Assembly (NCBI RefSeq): GCF_019320115.1
Contig: NC_089593.1
Coordinates: 16,074,900 to 16,138,899, forward strand
Source: Miscanthus floridulus
Lineage: Eukaryota; Streptophyta; Magnoliopsida; Poales; Poaceae
DNA length: 64,000 nucleotides
Reading direction: 5' to 3'
Part shown: positions 20,111-32,641 of the stretch, in pieces
Layout: each line of letters opens with the position of its first letter
How positions within the stretch are numbered: the stretch's first letter is position 1
Translations under genes and position numbers: made by a program
Notes under the pieces: model-generated
Told to the model about the DNA's origin: nothing
The model's database searches: none
What the model saw: the letters and a program-made list of their open reading frames with translations, nothing else

Positions 20111-22365
20111 CTGAAGCATTGCTCTCAAACGCTCGGTAATTTCCTTGCAATCGTACAATAGATCCCTTGCTTTTGATAAAACTTGGCCCATTGCTTTGAT
20201 TCTATCCGAAGCACTCCGCACAACATCTTGGAACTCAATTAGCTTGGATGCCACATTGGGTACAGCCTGAAAACACATAATTAAAGCATCAGTCAAAAAT
20301 TACCTGAAACAGCAACAACCGGCTTCCAATGCAAATGTCTACAGACAAGAAAACTTAAACGAGGAAGTTCATAGAACCCTAAGTTTCTTGTAGCCAATAA
20401 GGATAGTTTGTAAGTTAGCTCATATCACTCTGATATTTTTCAATAAATTTGATTCTTCCCATCATGAAACTACAAAGATATATTTGACTCAAGATTTCAA
20501 TTGGTGATAAGTTTGATAATACAAAGTGCGAATTAGAGGGATAACGTATTTTCTAGTTATTCTACATATATGTTTTCTGAACCGAGCCATAGCTAGGTTG
20601 GTACTGTGGTACATACTACCTACGTCCTAAAAAGGATGCAATTATAGGGGGGTTTTCTAGAACAATGCAGGAGAGCTGCATGTCATTTCATTAAGCCAAG
20701 GGAGAAAGTACAAAGCAGGGCAGAGCATACTCCCCAAAACGCTCCATATTAAGAAAACCCGTATCTAAAGTTGACCAAGTTTATAGAAAATAGTGTCAAT
20801 ATTAATGACACCAAATAGGTATACCATGAAAATATATTACATGACGAATCTAATGACACTTATTTGGTATAAAAAAATATATTCGTACTTTTGTGTATAG
20901 AGTTGGTCAAACCAAAATAGTTTGACTCGGTATTATACTAGAATTGCATTCTTTTCAAGACGGAGGAAGTAAGTCAAGTCCAATTAATGAGGATATAATC
21001 AACAAAACTAACTTCACTAGATCATTATAGAGTGTACTTATAGAATTATACCATGAAAATGTCTACAAACAAGAAAAGAAGAAAAATGAAAATAGGAAGC
21101 TCATCGAATCCCAAAGTTGCTTGTAGTAAGGATAGTAACTAAGTTTAGGTCACTTTGTTCCTTTTTCTATCAAATATGATTCTTCCTATTGCGGGACTCA
21201 AGTCAAGTGTTCAATTTGAGGAAAGTATAATACTATAACCAAATTAGAGGGTCAACATAACATGAGCTTTAGTGATTTATATACATATTTTGTAACATCA
21301 CATAGAGCTCACTATTGGAAGCATATACACAGGCCGATGGCTACAAAATCGAAACAAACCATATTGTTGCAGTTGAACCATTCAAAGGATTAATTTATAT
21401 AGCAAAAGAAAGATTCACAGTTCAATTAACAGTAAACAAAGAACCTATACTTGCTGGAAAGCCCCATATGTTCTAGCAGAAGTAGATGCTTGATGAAGAT
21501 AATGCAAGTTAAGATATAATAGTTTTGTCTCGTATTATAGACACTAGACAGCAAAACTAATCATAATTCACAATGGTAGTACTGTAGCAGTGTAGCTGAT
21601 GAGATATGAGCACTAAAAGAACCACAGGAAATCAAGCAGTCCTTGAGTTCCCTTCCTCTGGTAAATCAGGAAGAACCATACCTTGGAGAGAAAGTGTGTG
21701 ATAACCAGATCAGAAATTCTTGGCCAGGTTAACTTTGCAAAAGACTGAACCCACTTGCTATTTTCCACGCAAATGAATTTGCACACAAACTTGATGACAT
21801 CAATTATTCTTGAGTACAGATTTGAACCATCTTTGTCCTTAAACAGTAAAAACCAGCTACGTAAGGCAAACAAGAAGCAAGTTTACTTAATCTGCAGAGT
21901 AATCAGGAAATAAAACTAATTACTGATTGTGGTTCCAGATGAACAAATATCTAATTCCCCTGCTCAATATTGCTAAAAAACAAAATATAATATTTACCGA
22001 TTGAATTGTTTCTTAAAATGAAGATACACACTCAGCACATATATAGTAATGTGTTGAAAAACTATGGCAAAGGCACACAGCTGACAACGAACTGGGTCAA
22101 GGTAGCCCTTGAAAACAGAAAGTTATTACTTAGAATAAATGTATTGACAAACAATTTTCTTTAGAAATCAGGAAACACGATGAAAGCCTTACTTTTATTT
22201 CTTCAGAGGGACTACACTCAAGACTGATACAGAGTGTTCTGGACCACCTTCCTCAAGAACTTCTACAGAAACCGTGACCTGTATGTTACTGATTGCTGGA
22301 ACCGGAATATGTTTCATCATCAAGTCTGCAATTTTTGCCATCCCATAGCCTAGGGCATCAATAGT
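20111..22365 (-). pseudogene. Captured exons resembling kinetochore protein ZW10, inside CACTA 2
   Basis: Minus-strand exons with splice signals are visible. Exon a (22365 to about 22197) encodes DALGYGMAKIADLMMKHIPV and an SVSVEVLEEG stretch, followed by an in-frame TAA. Exon b (21837-21682, 52 codons) encodes KFICVENSKWVQSFAKLTWP and ends LVITHFLSK before a GTATGG donor. Exon c (from 20266) continues in phase with AVPNVASKLIEFQDVV and a diverged helical tail running into the GC-rich block. The order and the VITHFLSKxVPNxASKLIEFQ block match my memory of plant ZW10, a kinetochore and vesicle-tethering protein. Introns are retained, so capture was at the DNA level. It is a fragment only. The parent gene assignment is inference. 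Confidence 0.68.
20616..20969. mobile_element. Stowaway-type MITE in an intron of the captured gene
   Basis: The ends CTACCTACGTCCTAAAAAGG and, reversed, CTTCCTCCGTCTTGAAAAG form the typical Stowaway inverted repeat. TA lies on each side (20614-20615 and 20970-20971). Confidence 0.7.
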
Positions 22366-22449
22366 CTGCGAAACAAAGAAATGAAAAGATATACATTTGG
22401 AGTACAATGCTATCATATAATGAGGATCAACACTGGCAGCAACTGCCAT

Positions 22450-23507
22450 CTCAGAAAAAGCCTAGAAGAAAGCGTCTATAGTCTGGGCTTTAAGTAACCT
22501 ACGTTAGAGATACAGAACTACAGAAGTAAGGCATGAATAGAAATTAGTTGCAGTTAAGGATGCTCCCATCAATTACTTGTTTGTTGTCAGCAAACTCCCC
22601 TGTTTACAAGAGAGGAAATTATCAATAAATGGCTAACTTGGATTGATATTTAGATCCTTCTTTCTCTCTGAGCAGCATAGGTCTACCCAACCTAGCCATG
22701 ACACCGCCTTCTCTACAGGCTACCCCTCCAAGGTGCACAACATCGCCCTACCATCTACTCCTTCCAATTCAAAATACTTGTTGCTTTAGCCTCTTCTACT
22801 ATCTTCAAAATACTTGATGTACAGTATTGAGGTAAATTTGACTCATTTTTTTCCTATCTTATGCATCCTTAATTCCTTCATTGACTAGTATGTGGGAGAG
22901 TGAGCATCAGAGGTGTGCTTTTGGCATAATAAATGACCACTCTATAGAGGATTAAACATTGGTAGGATGGTCATTTCATTTACATCCTTAGTTCCCATGC
23001 AAAAGTTAAAACAACAAGTGTTGTCAGTTTCAATCTAGTCCACACTCCGCAACATATCAAAAGAAGATAGCATATGAACTCAGGGAGCTGGTGCCTGGTG
23101 GAGCTTCTAGTGTCACAGATATCTTTTTTCCCAAAGTTGTCACAATTTTAGCTGGCGAAGGATTACATCGGTGTCTGAAATGTCCAGCACAACAGCCCAC
23201 AAGGCCACAATCCTTGAACAACAGCTATCTTTAACAACAAATGTATTCATCATTTCTATAGCAATGCAGCTTAAACTATGTACAGCTTATGTACAGCTTG
23301 GCTACAAAAAAATTGGTTCCATGTATTCCTCCATCTACAAGTGACATAGCGGCCTTTCAACCTTAGGTAAAATCTCATCATCCAATCTAGCAAACATCTT
23401 CTATGTGAATCGACCAAGAACATGAATGTCTCTTTATCATCTCATATGGTTTTTCTCTAGCACTACTACTCTATTGCTCTAAACTGCAATATCGTCTATA
23501 TGTTAGG
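22450..23507. other. Non-coding interval within CACTA 2
   Basis: No coding region was recognised between the captured exons and the transposase. It probably contains the transposase promoter and leader. A CTACTCCTTCCAATTCAAAA stretch near 22758 hints at another MITE end. Confidence 0.4.
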
Positions 23508-26500
23508 ATGGATGACCGTCAGTGGATGTACACGGGCTATCAGAAGAGGGGTCAATACACAAATGAATGGATTGAGAAGGCCAATGATTTCATGACGAAG
23601 GCATTTGCAAACGGACGGCGACATGCCTGGTGTCCCTGTAGGAAGTGTAAGAACAAGGCAATGAAAACAAATGAGGAGATGACTAAAGATCTTGTCAACA
23701 ATGGATTTGTAGAGAACTATACCCGGTGGACCATGCATGGTGAACGCCATCGTGCGAGAGAAGAGGTCGTGAGACAACGGATCGAGGAGTTTGATTCTGA
23801 AGCCGGGGTGGCAGAAATGTTAAATGACCATGACATGGCTTTCGATGAAGGAAGTGCAGAGCAGGAGCCAGAGCAAACTGCAAAGGCGTTTTACGCCATG
23901 TTGGATGCGGCACAACAACCCCTTCACGGGTGCACCAATGTTTCTAAACTGGATGCCATTGCACGTCTAATGGCTGTGAAGTCCCAGTTTAGCTGGAGTA
24001 GAGAATCCTTCGATCAACTGTTGACAGTAGTTGGCACCCTACTTCCGGATGATCACGTTCTGCCAAAGAACACGTATGAGTCAAATAAAATCCTTCGTGC
24101 ACTCAAGATGTCGTACGAGCAGATACATGCTTGTCCGAACGGATGCATCTTATTCAGGGGAGAACATGCTGACGATAAGTACTGTCCGAAGTGTAAGGCA
24201 TCTAGGTACATTGAGTTAGAATCTGGTGATGGTCGGAAGACGCAAACAAAAGTCGGCGCAAAGATCCTGAGGTACCTTCCTTTCATACCAAGGATCCAAC
24301 GGCTTTTCATGAGCGAGGAATCCGCAAAACAGATGACGTGGCACAAAACTGGACGCCGATACACTGACAAGATGATACATCCGTCCGATGGTGAATCATG
24401 GAAAAGCTTCGATCGGAAGCATACCGACAAAGCTGATGAGGCTCGTAATGTACGCATTGCACTGGCAACTGATGGGTTCAATCCTTATGGAATGGGTTCT
24501 TCACCATACACATGTTGGCCCGTATTCGTCATCCCTCTCAACCTCCCACCTGGTGTCGCCTTTCAACGGCAAAATATTTTCTTGTCACTTATAATTCCAG
24601 GACACCCGGGGGCTAATATGAGTGTGTACATGGAGCCTTTGATAGACGATTTGGTCCGTGCATGGGACGAAGGGGTAGTGACATACGACCGATTCACAAA
24701 GACAAACTTCAGAATGCATATTTGGTACCATTATTCCATGCATGACTTTCTGGCTTATGGGTTATTTTGTGGCTGGTGTGTTCACACGAAGATGCCATGC
24801 CCGATATGCAAGTCAGCTGTGGAGTTCTTTCGGTTGGAGAAGGGGGGCAAGTTTTCTTCGTTTGACAAACATCGACAATTCCTCCCTCTTGACCACCCAT
24901 TCAGGAGAGACAAGAAGAACTTTTGAAAAGGTGTCACAGTGGAAGACTCTGCACTGGAAATGATGATAGGTGCCCAAGTTCTTGAGATGTTAGATGGTCT
25001 TGTGGTCGACAATGAAAAGGGGGGCTTCGTGGGATATGGAAAAGAGCATGCCTGGACACACAAGTCGTGCTTGTGGAAGCTTCCTTACTTTAAGGACCTC
25101 CTTCTTCCACATAACATTGATGTAATGCACACTAAAAAGAATTTCGCCGAGGCGGTCCTTCACACAATCATGGACTGGGAAAAGTCAAAGGACAATGTCA
25201 AGGCTAGATTGGATCAAGCAACGCTGTGCGATAGACCAAAGCTAAACATGTTGCCTCCCTTACGTGGGAAGTCATGGAAGAAGCCTAAGGCTGACTTCGT
25301 CCTAACGAGGGCCCAAAAGAAAGAAGTTCTTCAATGGTTCCAATCGTTGATGTTCCCTGACGGGTATGCAGCGAATTGGAGGAGGGGTGTGAACTTAAGT
25401 ACCATGCGAATCACAGGGCTGAAGAGTCATGATTACCACATATGGATTGAGCGCCTTCTTCCGGTGATGGTTCGTGGCTATTTCCCTGATCACATCTGGC
25501 GAGTGATGGCAGAGTTGAGCATGTTCTTCCGCAAGCTATGTGCTAAGGAGATATCTCGGACCGAGATTGAAGAAATGGAAAGAATGGCCCCGATGCTGCT
25601 CTGCAAGTTGGAGAAGATCTTTCCCCCCGGCTTCTTCAATCCGATGCAACATTTGCTCTTGCACCTACCATATGAGGCAAAAATGGGGGGCCCTGTGCAT
25701 GCCCGTTGGTGCTATCCAATTGAGCGATGCCTAAAGGTTCTTAGAACAAAATGCAAAAATAAATGCAAAATTGAAGCTTCCTGTGCAGAGGCATCCATTG
25801 TGGAGGAGGTGTCATACTTCACAACAAGATACTATGCCGACAACCTTCCTAACGTGCATAATCCACCCCCTCGTTACAATGCTGCCGACAATCAGTCGAC
25901 CCTCAGCCTTTTCCGAGGGCAACTCGGAAGTGCAAGTGAACCTACCTTGAAGATGTTGAGCCTAGAAGAGTGGCGCTCTATCCAGCTGTATGTGTTGCGG
26001 AACCTTGAAGAGGTTGGCCCGTACATTGCGTAAGTTTTACACAAACTTGTTTCTTTTCTTGTCAGTATTTCGCATGCACCCATCCAACCCTCTTGTTAAC
26101 GTCCGTTACAGCAAATTTGTTCTCCTCTACCATCGTCCATCACGGAGGGAACCCACCGAAGCGGAAGTTGAAACCCTTCTAAGACATGGCGTGGGAGAAC
26201 GAAATCCCACTTTTATTTGTTGGTTCAAGGAGGAGGTACTGTTCAATTTCATTTGTTGTTTGTACTTAACTCTCAACTTGACAAATATATAACAAATCAT
26301 CCTACTTGAACTAGCAGGCCAAAACTGACATGTCTATGAGTGCCGAGTTGAGGCAAGTTGCCAATGGATTTGAATTTAGGGTCAAGTCATTCTCTGTGTA
26401 CGATGTCAATGGATATCGCTTTCACACAACTCGCCATGAGCAGAGTCGGCCGAATCGAAGAACCACAAATACCGGTGTTTTCACGCCAGGCACAGATGGG

Positions 26501-27106
26501 TTGGACTACTATGGAATAATTGAAGAAATATACAAACTCAAGTTTCCTGGTTGTGTACCTCTTCATCCTGTCATATTCAAATGCCATTGGTTTGATCCCA
26601 AAGAAGTGATAAAGACCCCTGAGCTTGGGTTAGTCGAAGTTCTAAAGTCATCCGTCTTGTTAGGAGACGACGTGTACATTGTGGCCCAACAGGCCACGCA
26701 AGTTTATTATCTCTCATACCCGTGTCAAACCAAAGACCGTCTTAAGGCGTATGATGTTGTGTACAAGGTATCGCCGCATGGTAAAGTACCCGTCCCAAAC
26801 GATGATGATTATAACATCGATGCAAACACATATGACGGAGAGTTCTTTCAAGAAGAAGGATTAGAAGGGAGTTTTGAGATTGTCTTAGATGTAGATCTCG
26901 CAATGGAAGTAGACAATGATACGATCATTGTTGACGGGGATGATGGAGAGGAGGTTCACAACGCGAAGGACTTGTTATTACTTGAGCAACACCATTCAGG
27001 CAGTGTCGCTAGTGATGAGACTTTGAGAGACGATCATAATTACGTCGACAATAGCGATGATGAGATTTTTGGCCCACCTATCGATGATCTTGATGATTAT
27101 TTCTAG
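23508..27106 (+). pseudogene. TNP2-type CACTA transposase with one in-frame TGA
   Basis: Three exons join in phase: 23508-26029, 26112-26235 and 26318-27106, with GTAAGT and GTACTG donors and TTACAG and TAGCAG acceptors. They total 1,144 codons plus stop. The order fits the family: a Transpos_assoc region (MDDRQWMYTGY, CPCRKCKNKA), the TNP2 transposase core (CLKCxA-like CPKCKASRY, LATDGFNPYGM, IPGHPGANMSVYMEPL, IWYHYSMHDFLAYG), the DUF4218-like part (NIDVMHTKKNFAEAVLHTIM, MRITGLKSHDYH) and the DUF4216-like C-terminus (VFKCHWFDP-type FKCHWFDPKE). A single TGA at 24924-24926 interrupts the frame between the core and VEDSALEMM, with no shift of frame. CGA to TGA is the simplest origin. Otherwise it is full length, so inactivation looks recent. 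Confidence 0.92.
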
Positions 27107-27136
27107 TACATGTAAGATCTGTAGTACTTATGGCAA

Positions 27137-27292
27137 TTTTATACATGTATGATACATTTACTTATTTTGCATCTCTTTTATACATGTATGATATATTTAC
27201 TTATTTTGCATCTCTTTTATACATGTATGATACATTTATTTATTTTGCATCTCTTTTATACATGTATGATACATTTACTTTTGTATATGCAT
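27137..27292. repeat. 39-bp tandem repeat, ~4 copies, between the two CACTA 2 genes
   Basis: The unit starting TTTTATACATGTATGATACA begins at 27137, 27176, 27215 and 27254, an exact 39-base period with one or two substitutions. It lies between the transposase stop and the first exon of the second gene. TACATGTA within each unit is palindromic. Confidence 0.93.
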
Positions 27293-27319
27293 ACTGATAG
27301 TTTATTCCTTTTGTTGCAG

Positions 27320-29893
27320 GTGATTGATGGTGGGCAGTGGAATCAGGAAGCTTAGGTCGGTTATGACCTTACTGGCTGGTGGCGAGGGGTCCAGCCAGGG
27401 TGGAGGAGGAGGGCGTGCACAGACTGAGGGTGGAGGGCGTGCCCAGGGAGGAGGAGGAGGACGACGATGAGGGCGTGCCCAGGGAGGTGGAGCCCAGGAT
27501 GGAGGAGGAGCCTAGGGTGGAGGAGGAGGACGGCGACGACGAGGGCGTCGAGAGCCGACACCTCCTCCATAGGACGATGACCACGAGTTCGTAGCGGCCA
27601 CGGAGGAGGAGGAGGAGACCAGGGAGGAGATAGCGGAGGCGGTGGAGGAGGCACGGAGGGAGGATGCTTCCGAGCGGGTTAAGCGCGAGGAGGATGCCGA
27701 CTTGGTGGCAGAGGAAAATGGGGTGCCTACGGTTTGGCTGCGAGGGTCGTCGCGCCTCCCAGACTTACCCATACAGAGATGGCCAGTGATTCGACCATCC
27801 GGAACTAAGTAAGTAATTTTTGCATGTTAACACTAATTCACAGGGTTTTAAGTTATAACAGAAACTAATATTCAATCTCAATAACTTTGTGCAGGGATTG
27901 GGAAATGGTGATCCCAGGGAGTCACTCTCGCCGAGTAAATGGGATCCTGGGTCTTCTGTGCAGGGCAAACTACCCCGAGATGGTGAGGATCGATGGTGTT
28001 GTGCAGCCCGCCATGAAGTGGTCCCACTGGCACGCCGCCAGCGATCAGACTGATCGAGCTGGCAGGTGTTACAACAGCAAGGCCGACCGGGTGATGAAAG
28101 AGCTGTGGGTACATGTTCATCACACTATGCTGATAATAACATCACATTAATTGTATATTACTGACTGTATTTGCTTGTAGGATTACTACACCTTGGCGGA
28201 GGGAGTACGTAGGGAGGACGCGGATGACGTGGTGAATAGAGTCTGTGTTCACCGAGTGCAGGACCTCTTCTACGAGACAAAGCTCCTGTGTAGAAGAATT
28301 TACCATGCCCGCAGAGGAAACAGAGTCACCAGAGCGCAGGCAGTGCACCTGCCCCTAACTAAGGAGCAATACTTGATGGTAAACATGAGATTACATCGTC
28401 TGCGATTAATTGCACTGAAATTGATTTATGATTTGTCATGTGCTCGTGTATGTGCAGGTGCCTCCTGCTTGGTGTGCGGGGATGGACAACTGCTGGGAGG
28501 CCATTGTGGACACGTGGTTGAGTGAGGAGTACGAGCAATATCACGCCGTACGCTCACGTTGCCGTGCGATGATGCAGGGTTCCTCGCACAAACAAGGGTC
28601 CACTACCCTCAAGGAATATGCAGCCAGATATGTACGCGGATTTCATTTCGTTGTTGCTACGCTAACTTCTGAATGCATAATATCTTATTGTTGTGCTTCT
28701 TCCTGCAGACACGGTTCCACCCCGGCCAGGAGTGCGCCTCGTTCAAGGCATATGCCTTGGCACACAAGGGCAAGGCAAAGGACCCCGACCTCGTCTACAA
28801 CCTAGAGGACCCGCCCGAGGCATATAGTAACCTGAGCGTGCACAGTCGCCTCAGCGAGTACACGGCGATGGCGAGAGAGATCCATGGGCCAGAATTTGAT
28901 CCGAGCACCGCTGACCTCGAGGGTGACATCGTCATGAGGTTGGGACCAGGTAAGCCACACGGGAGGTACTATATGGGCAACAACACCATAGACACGGCCA
29001 ACACTCAGACACTCGCCCAGATTAGAGCCCGGAGCACGAGTTCGAGCCCGGCCATACGCCCACGCTCACAGCCCCAGGTGGTAGCACTCCAGGTTAGTTC
29101 TGTTGCATTCGTTGTCCATTCATTTTCTACCCGTTCTTTATTTGCATTCTAACTATGTGATCCGATAATTGTAGGCCCAGATTGAAGCCCTACAGGAGTC
29201 ATAGCAGGCCTCACAGAGCCAGTTTCAGGCCCTCCAGCTATCGCACCAGGCCGAGTTAGCACAGGAGAGGGCACGAGTGTAGGCCCAGCTTGAGGCCTTC
29301 CAGCAGTCGCAGAAGGCCTGGTACGAGTACATGGCCAGCTTTTCTCAGAGCATGGGCCAGCCTCCACCGCCTCCGCCGCCGCCGATGATACCGTTGGTGC
29401 CTCCACCTCCGCGCGACGGCACTCCTGTGAGTCACTCTTCATCTTGAAAGGCTTTTTTAGTTCAGATTGTGCTACAGTCAACACTATCATGTTAGAACCT
29501 AGAAGAGAGTAGGATACATACATGTATAAGTTAGATTATTAGTAATATTGTTCAGACCTTGAAAGGCATCATGTTAGGTTCTACATGAGTACATAGGTGT
29601 TTGCCCAATTCATGTTCAGTCTACTCGACCATGTGTGATGATATCTTGCACATAGAGGAGAACTAAACAGCAACTAACTTGATATGTGTTATCTATTATA
29701 TGCCTATATATTGATGTCACTGTTAACTGGTCTTTCGAAGGAATATTTGAATTTGGCATACTACCTTATGATTAATTGACAAATATGTTTATTTTCTTTT
29801 GCTCCCTCATTCCAGGGACCTTCTACAGCTAGATCGAACAACGATCAAGACTTGGACTTGTCTCCGTTTCTCGGTAGGGCTCCGACCATGTGA
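27320..29893 (+). pseudogene. TNPA-like plant transposase-associated protein gene of CACTA 2, five nonsense codons
   Basis: Seven exons join in phase: 27320-27808, 27895-28108, 28181-28378, 28458-28631, 28709-29092, 29175-29426 and 29816-29893 (stop 29891), all with GT/AG borders. I chose ATG 27327 because it keeps phase with exon 2. The first part is Gly/Arg-rich and then Glu-rich. The middle is the conserved plant En/Spm domain (DWEMVIPGSHSRRVNGILGL, YPEMVRIDGVVQPAMKWSHW, WLSEEYEQYH, RFHPGQECASFKAYA). The end is a Gln-rich coiled coil followed by a proline run. TNPA-class proteins bind the subterminal repeats. Stops at 27468 (TGA), 27513, 27570, 29202 and 29280 (all TAG) break it. Each becomes CGA or CAG by one C-to-T reversal. 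Confidence 0.85.
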
Positions 29894-30164
29894 CAGGACC
29901 ATGTTTCACTTGTTTGTATGTTGAACTTAGAAGTGGGTTGAACTTTGTGGACTTTGGACATGTTGATGGAGTTTGTGGACTTTGCATTGTGCTTGTGACA
30001 TTTGTTGTAGCTATATGTTGGTTATAATGAGTGGATGTGACATTTGTGGACATATATGTGATATATATTGTCTATCTGTTGGTAACTGTGATATTCTGTT
30101 ATAATTGTTGTTAATTGTGGCTGGATATGCACTGAAACAAACAAAAAAAATAATGTGGACAAGT

Positions 30165-30755
30165 TTTACCGAGTGTAACACTCGGTAATGGTGATGTTTA
30201 CCGAGTGTTACACTCGGTAAAACAGAGAACAGAACCAAATTGGTTCTGATTCTGTTAATTTTGCCGAGTGTGCCATTTTTTACCGAGTGCCACGACCCCA
30301 CTCGGATATATGTGCCATTTTTTACCGAGTGCCACGACCCCACTCGGATATATGTGCCATTTTTTACCGAGTGGAACACTCGGTAAATGAGTTACATGTT
30401 TACCGAGTGTTACCGGTACACTCGGTAAACTATATTAGGAAAAAATATTTGCGGAATTGTTTTAATCATGCAAATGGTTATCTGTTTACCGAGTGCTATG
30501 TCTAACACTCGGTAAACGACGCCGTTAACGGCAAGCTTGGGGACTGACGACCGTCATGTTGTAGTTGTTTACCGAGTGCCGGCGTAGCACTCGGTAAAAT
30601 TTATTCTCCGAGTGCCCCGTTAGTTGACACTCGGTAAACTAACTTTACCGAGTCGTTGTTTACCGAGTCATGTTTACCGAGTGTGGCACTCGGTAAAAAA
30701 TTTACCGAGTGTTTATCCATATTTGCCGAGTGTTTATCACACTCGGTAATTAATC
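30165..30755. repeat. 3' subterminal repeat array of CACTA 2
   Basis: Dense TTTACCGAGTG and CACTCGGTAAA motifs occur in both orientations. A 42-bp direct repeat around 30273-30356 contains TACCGAGTGCCACGACCCCA. The array ends at the terminal inverted repeat at 30769. Confidence 0.9.
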
Positions 30756-30837
30756 AGTATCCCGTAGTGCCTAAGGTCGTCCTTCTGGTGCCAAAAAGAA
30801 GATGGACCCTATATGAAAAAGAGTATGTATAGCCAAC

Positions 30838-31016
30838 AACCATGTGTTTCAACAAAAAGTAGCATATGGTTGTTTGCTAGCTACAAAACACATAATTTGT
30901 AACAGAGGAAAAACCATGTGTTTTAGCACACGCTAGCACATGGTCGTTGGTTGCTTGCATAACACATGATTTCCAAGAGAGAAGAAACCATGTGTTTTAG
31001 CACAAGTTAGCACACG
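30838..31016. repeat. Degenerate repeats of a CCATGTGTTT...AGCACA unit
   Basis: CCATGTGTTT followed by A/T-rich bases and a TAGCAYA(T/C)G core occurs at about 30840, 30913 and 30988. CACATGGT/ACACAT inverse copies lie between them. It starts shortly to the right of the CACTA terminus and is non-coding. Confidence 0.55.
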
Positions 31017-31914
31017 TTTTTAAAGAAGGCCCACTTAGAGAAAATCTGTTATAATTTATGTGCAACCAAAGTTGGCCCATTAATTAAAATGACAAAATGA
31101 CCAATTTAACAGCAACAGCCCATAAGAGAAGCCCAAAACCATGAATACATAGGAATATAACTAAAATTACAAATTAACCAATTTAACAGCAGCAACCCAT
31201 AATAAAAGCTCAAAACCATGAATACATAGAAATATAAAGACTCGGGAGAGAAGCAAAGCAAAAACAGATCTGCTGCGTGGGGAAAGCCTCTGCTCGACAT
31301 CAGATTGCAAAGAAGAACAGGAAATTTCAAGAAGAAGAACTACAAGACTGATCCATACCTCATCAGCAAAGCTTAGTAAACACACGTACAAGCTTATTGA
31401 CAAAATAATAACACTGCCACTGCAAAAAGAAACTCTGCCACAAATCAAAATTAACTTAGAGCACCCAACTATTTCAGATGCTGCTAGATTTTGCAATCTT
31501 ATATGCAAATTAAGTGTAATGCATTATATCGATGAAATTACTATGAAACAAAATATTTACTCACACATAATGAGATGCTCTCGGTGAAAAAATGCACAAT
31601 GATTATGATCTACAAAAATTACAAAACAAGAACATGAAAATTGCATGTTTCAAATAGTGCAAATACTACATGTTGTTAATGCAATTATACTGTATATGTA
31701 TATAAATACAGAATCCAGCTCATGAATGTGGAGCCTGCTCACAGTACAATTAAACAGCATAGAATGTGTACATAAAAAGAATGACAAACTGGGAGACAAC
31801 AACACATATGAGAGAACAATTTAAATACCTCATACTGCCAGATACCAAAGGTTCACATAATGAGATAATATAATTTTCAGAAGCACAAAAGATGTAGAAA
31901 GAACCTTAACATGA
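31017..31914. other. Non-coding interval
   Basis: A+T-rich sequence with no gene or repeat recognised, apart from a short duplication of AACCATGAATACATAG (about 31137 and 31215). Confidence 0.45.
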
Positions 31915-32035
31915 GCCTTCAGTTGCAGCCATATTTGGATGACATCCTAGTTCCTCAACCAAGTACTTGCACACCTCCAAATGGCCCTGGCATGCTGCTC
32001 GATCACCATTTCCTATGTCCAGGTTTCTTATGATA
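31915..32035 (-). pseudogene. Ankyrin-repeat exon fragment
   Basis: On the minus strand this reads GDRAACQGHLEVCKYLVEEL followed by GCHPNMAATEG. That is an ankyrin repeat with the conserved GHLEV and CKYLVEELG core. No neighbouring exons of the same gene were found, so it is a fragment. It shares strand with the aconitase fragment to its right. Confidence 0.6.
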
Positions 32036-32304
32036 CCTTACACATAATGACACAAACAAGTTACCACATTGAGGAAGCAGATACCTAACACATGACCGCG
32101 CAATCATCAAGAAAAACTAGCAATTACACCCACTGGTAGATCCTACTAGCACACTACTACAACCATTCTTGCATGTGAGTAAGCTGCCACAAGCACATGC
32201 AGCTATTGGAGATCACACTGGTACACTATTGTAGAGAAATTATCATGAGCAAATATCATGCACAAAAAATAGAAAAACTTCTACATAAAATAACAAGGAG
32301 GAGT

Positions 32305-32515
32305 TTAGCTTCTGGGGTCTGTATTATATTGATATGCAAGGACAAGGACAAAAATGAGATGTGTGTTGGCACAAATCAAAATTAACAAAGTTCATGAAGT
32401 GTTAGCACAAATCACAAGAGACAAAAATTTCTCTATGAAAGGACAAGGACATAAACTTGGCTTGGGCAAGCACAAACCACAATAAACAAAGGAAAAGGTG
32501 AGCTAGCACACGACC
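32305..32515. repeat. Copy 1 of a ~200-bp dispersed repeat flanking the aconitase fragment
   Basis: It shares GGGGTCTGTATTATATTGAT, AACAAAGTTCATGAAGTG, CTATGAAAGGACAAGG and CTTGGCTTGGGCAAGCACAA blocks with 33657-33850 in the same orientation. Confidence 0.75.
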
Positions 32516-32641
32516 CTCGAAGTTACGGTTACCCGACAAAATAGCAGCAGCAACAACATCTGTTCAAAAGAGGTAAGCGATAAGCCAATCATACAGAAAA
32601 AAACTAAAATTTGTTACAGGTAAATAGTCAATCATCGTAGA

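Larger units (their letters stand above)
18569..30769 (+). mobile_element. Complete CACTA (En/Spm) transposon 2, 12.2 kb, with captured gene exons
   Basis: The left end CACTACCGGAGACTG and the right end (reverse complement CACTACGGGATACTG) are matching terminal inverted repeats. Both are flanked by CCT (18566-18568 and 30770-30772), the 3-bp target duplication of this superfamily. Subterminal arrays of TTTACCGAGTG and its complement occupy about 18587-19660 and 30165-30755. Inside are, in order: a GC-rich block, reverse-oriented exons resembling ZW10, the TNP2-type transposase and a TNPA-like gene. Both transposon genes carry nonsense codons, so this copy is probably dead but recently whole. 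Confidence 0.96.

Noticed and set aside
19540..20114. Proline- and glycine-rich frames on both strands in CACTA 2
   Set aside because: They are composition artefacts of the GC-rich repeat block, with no start context or domain.
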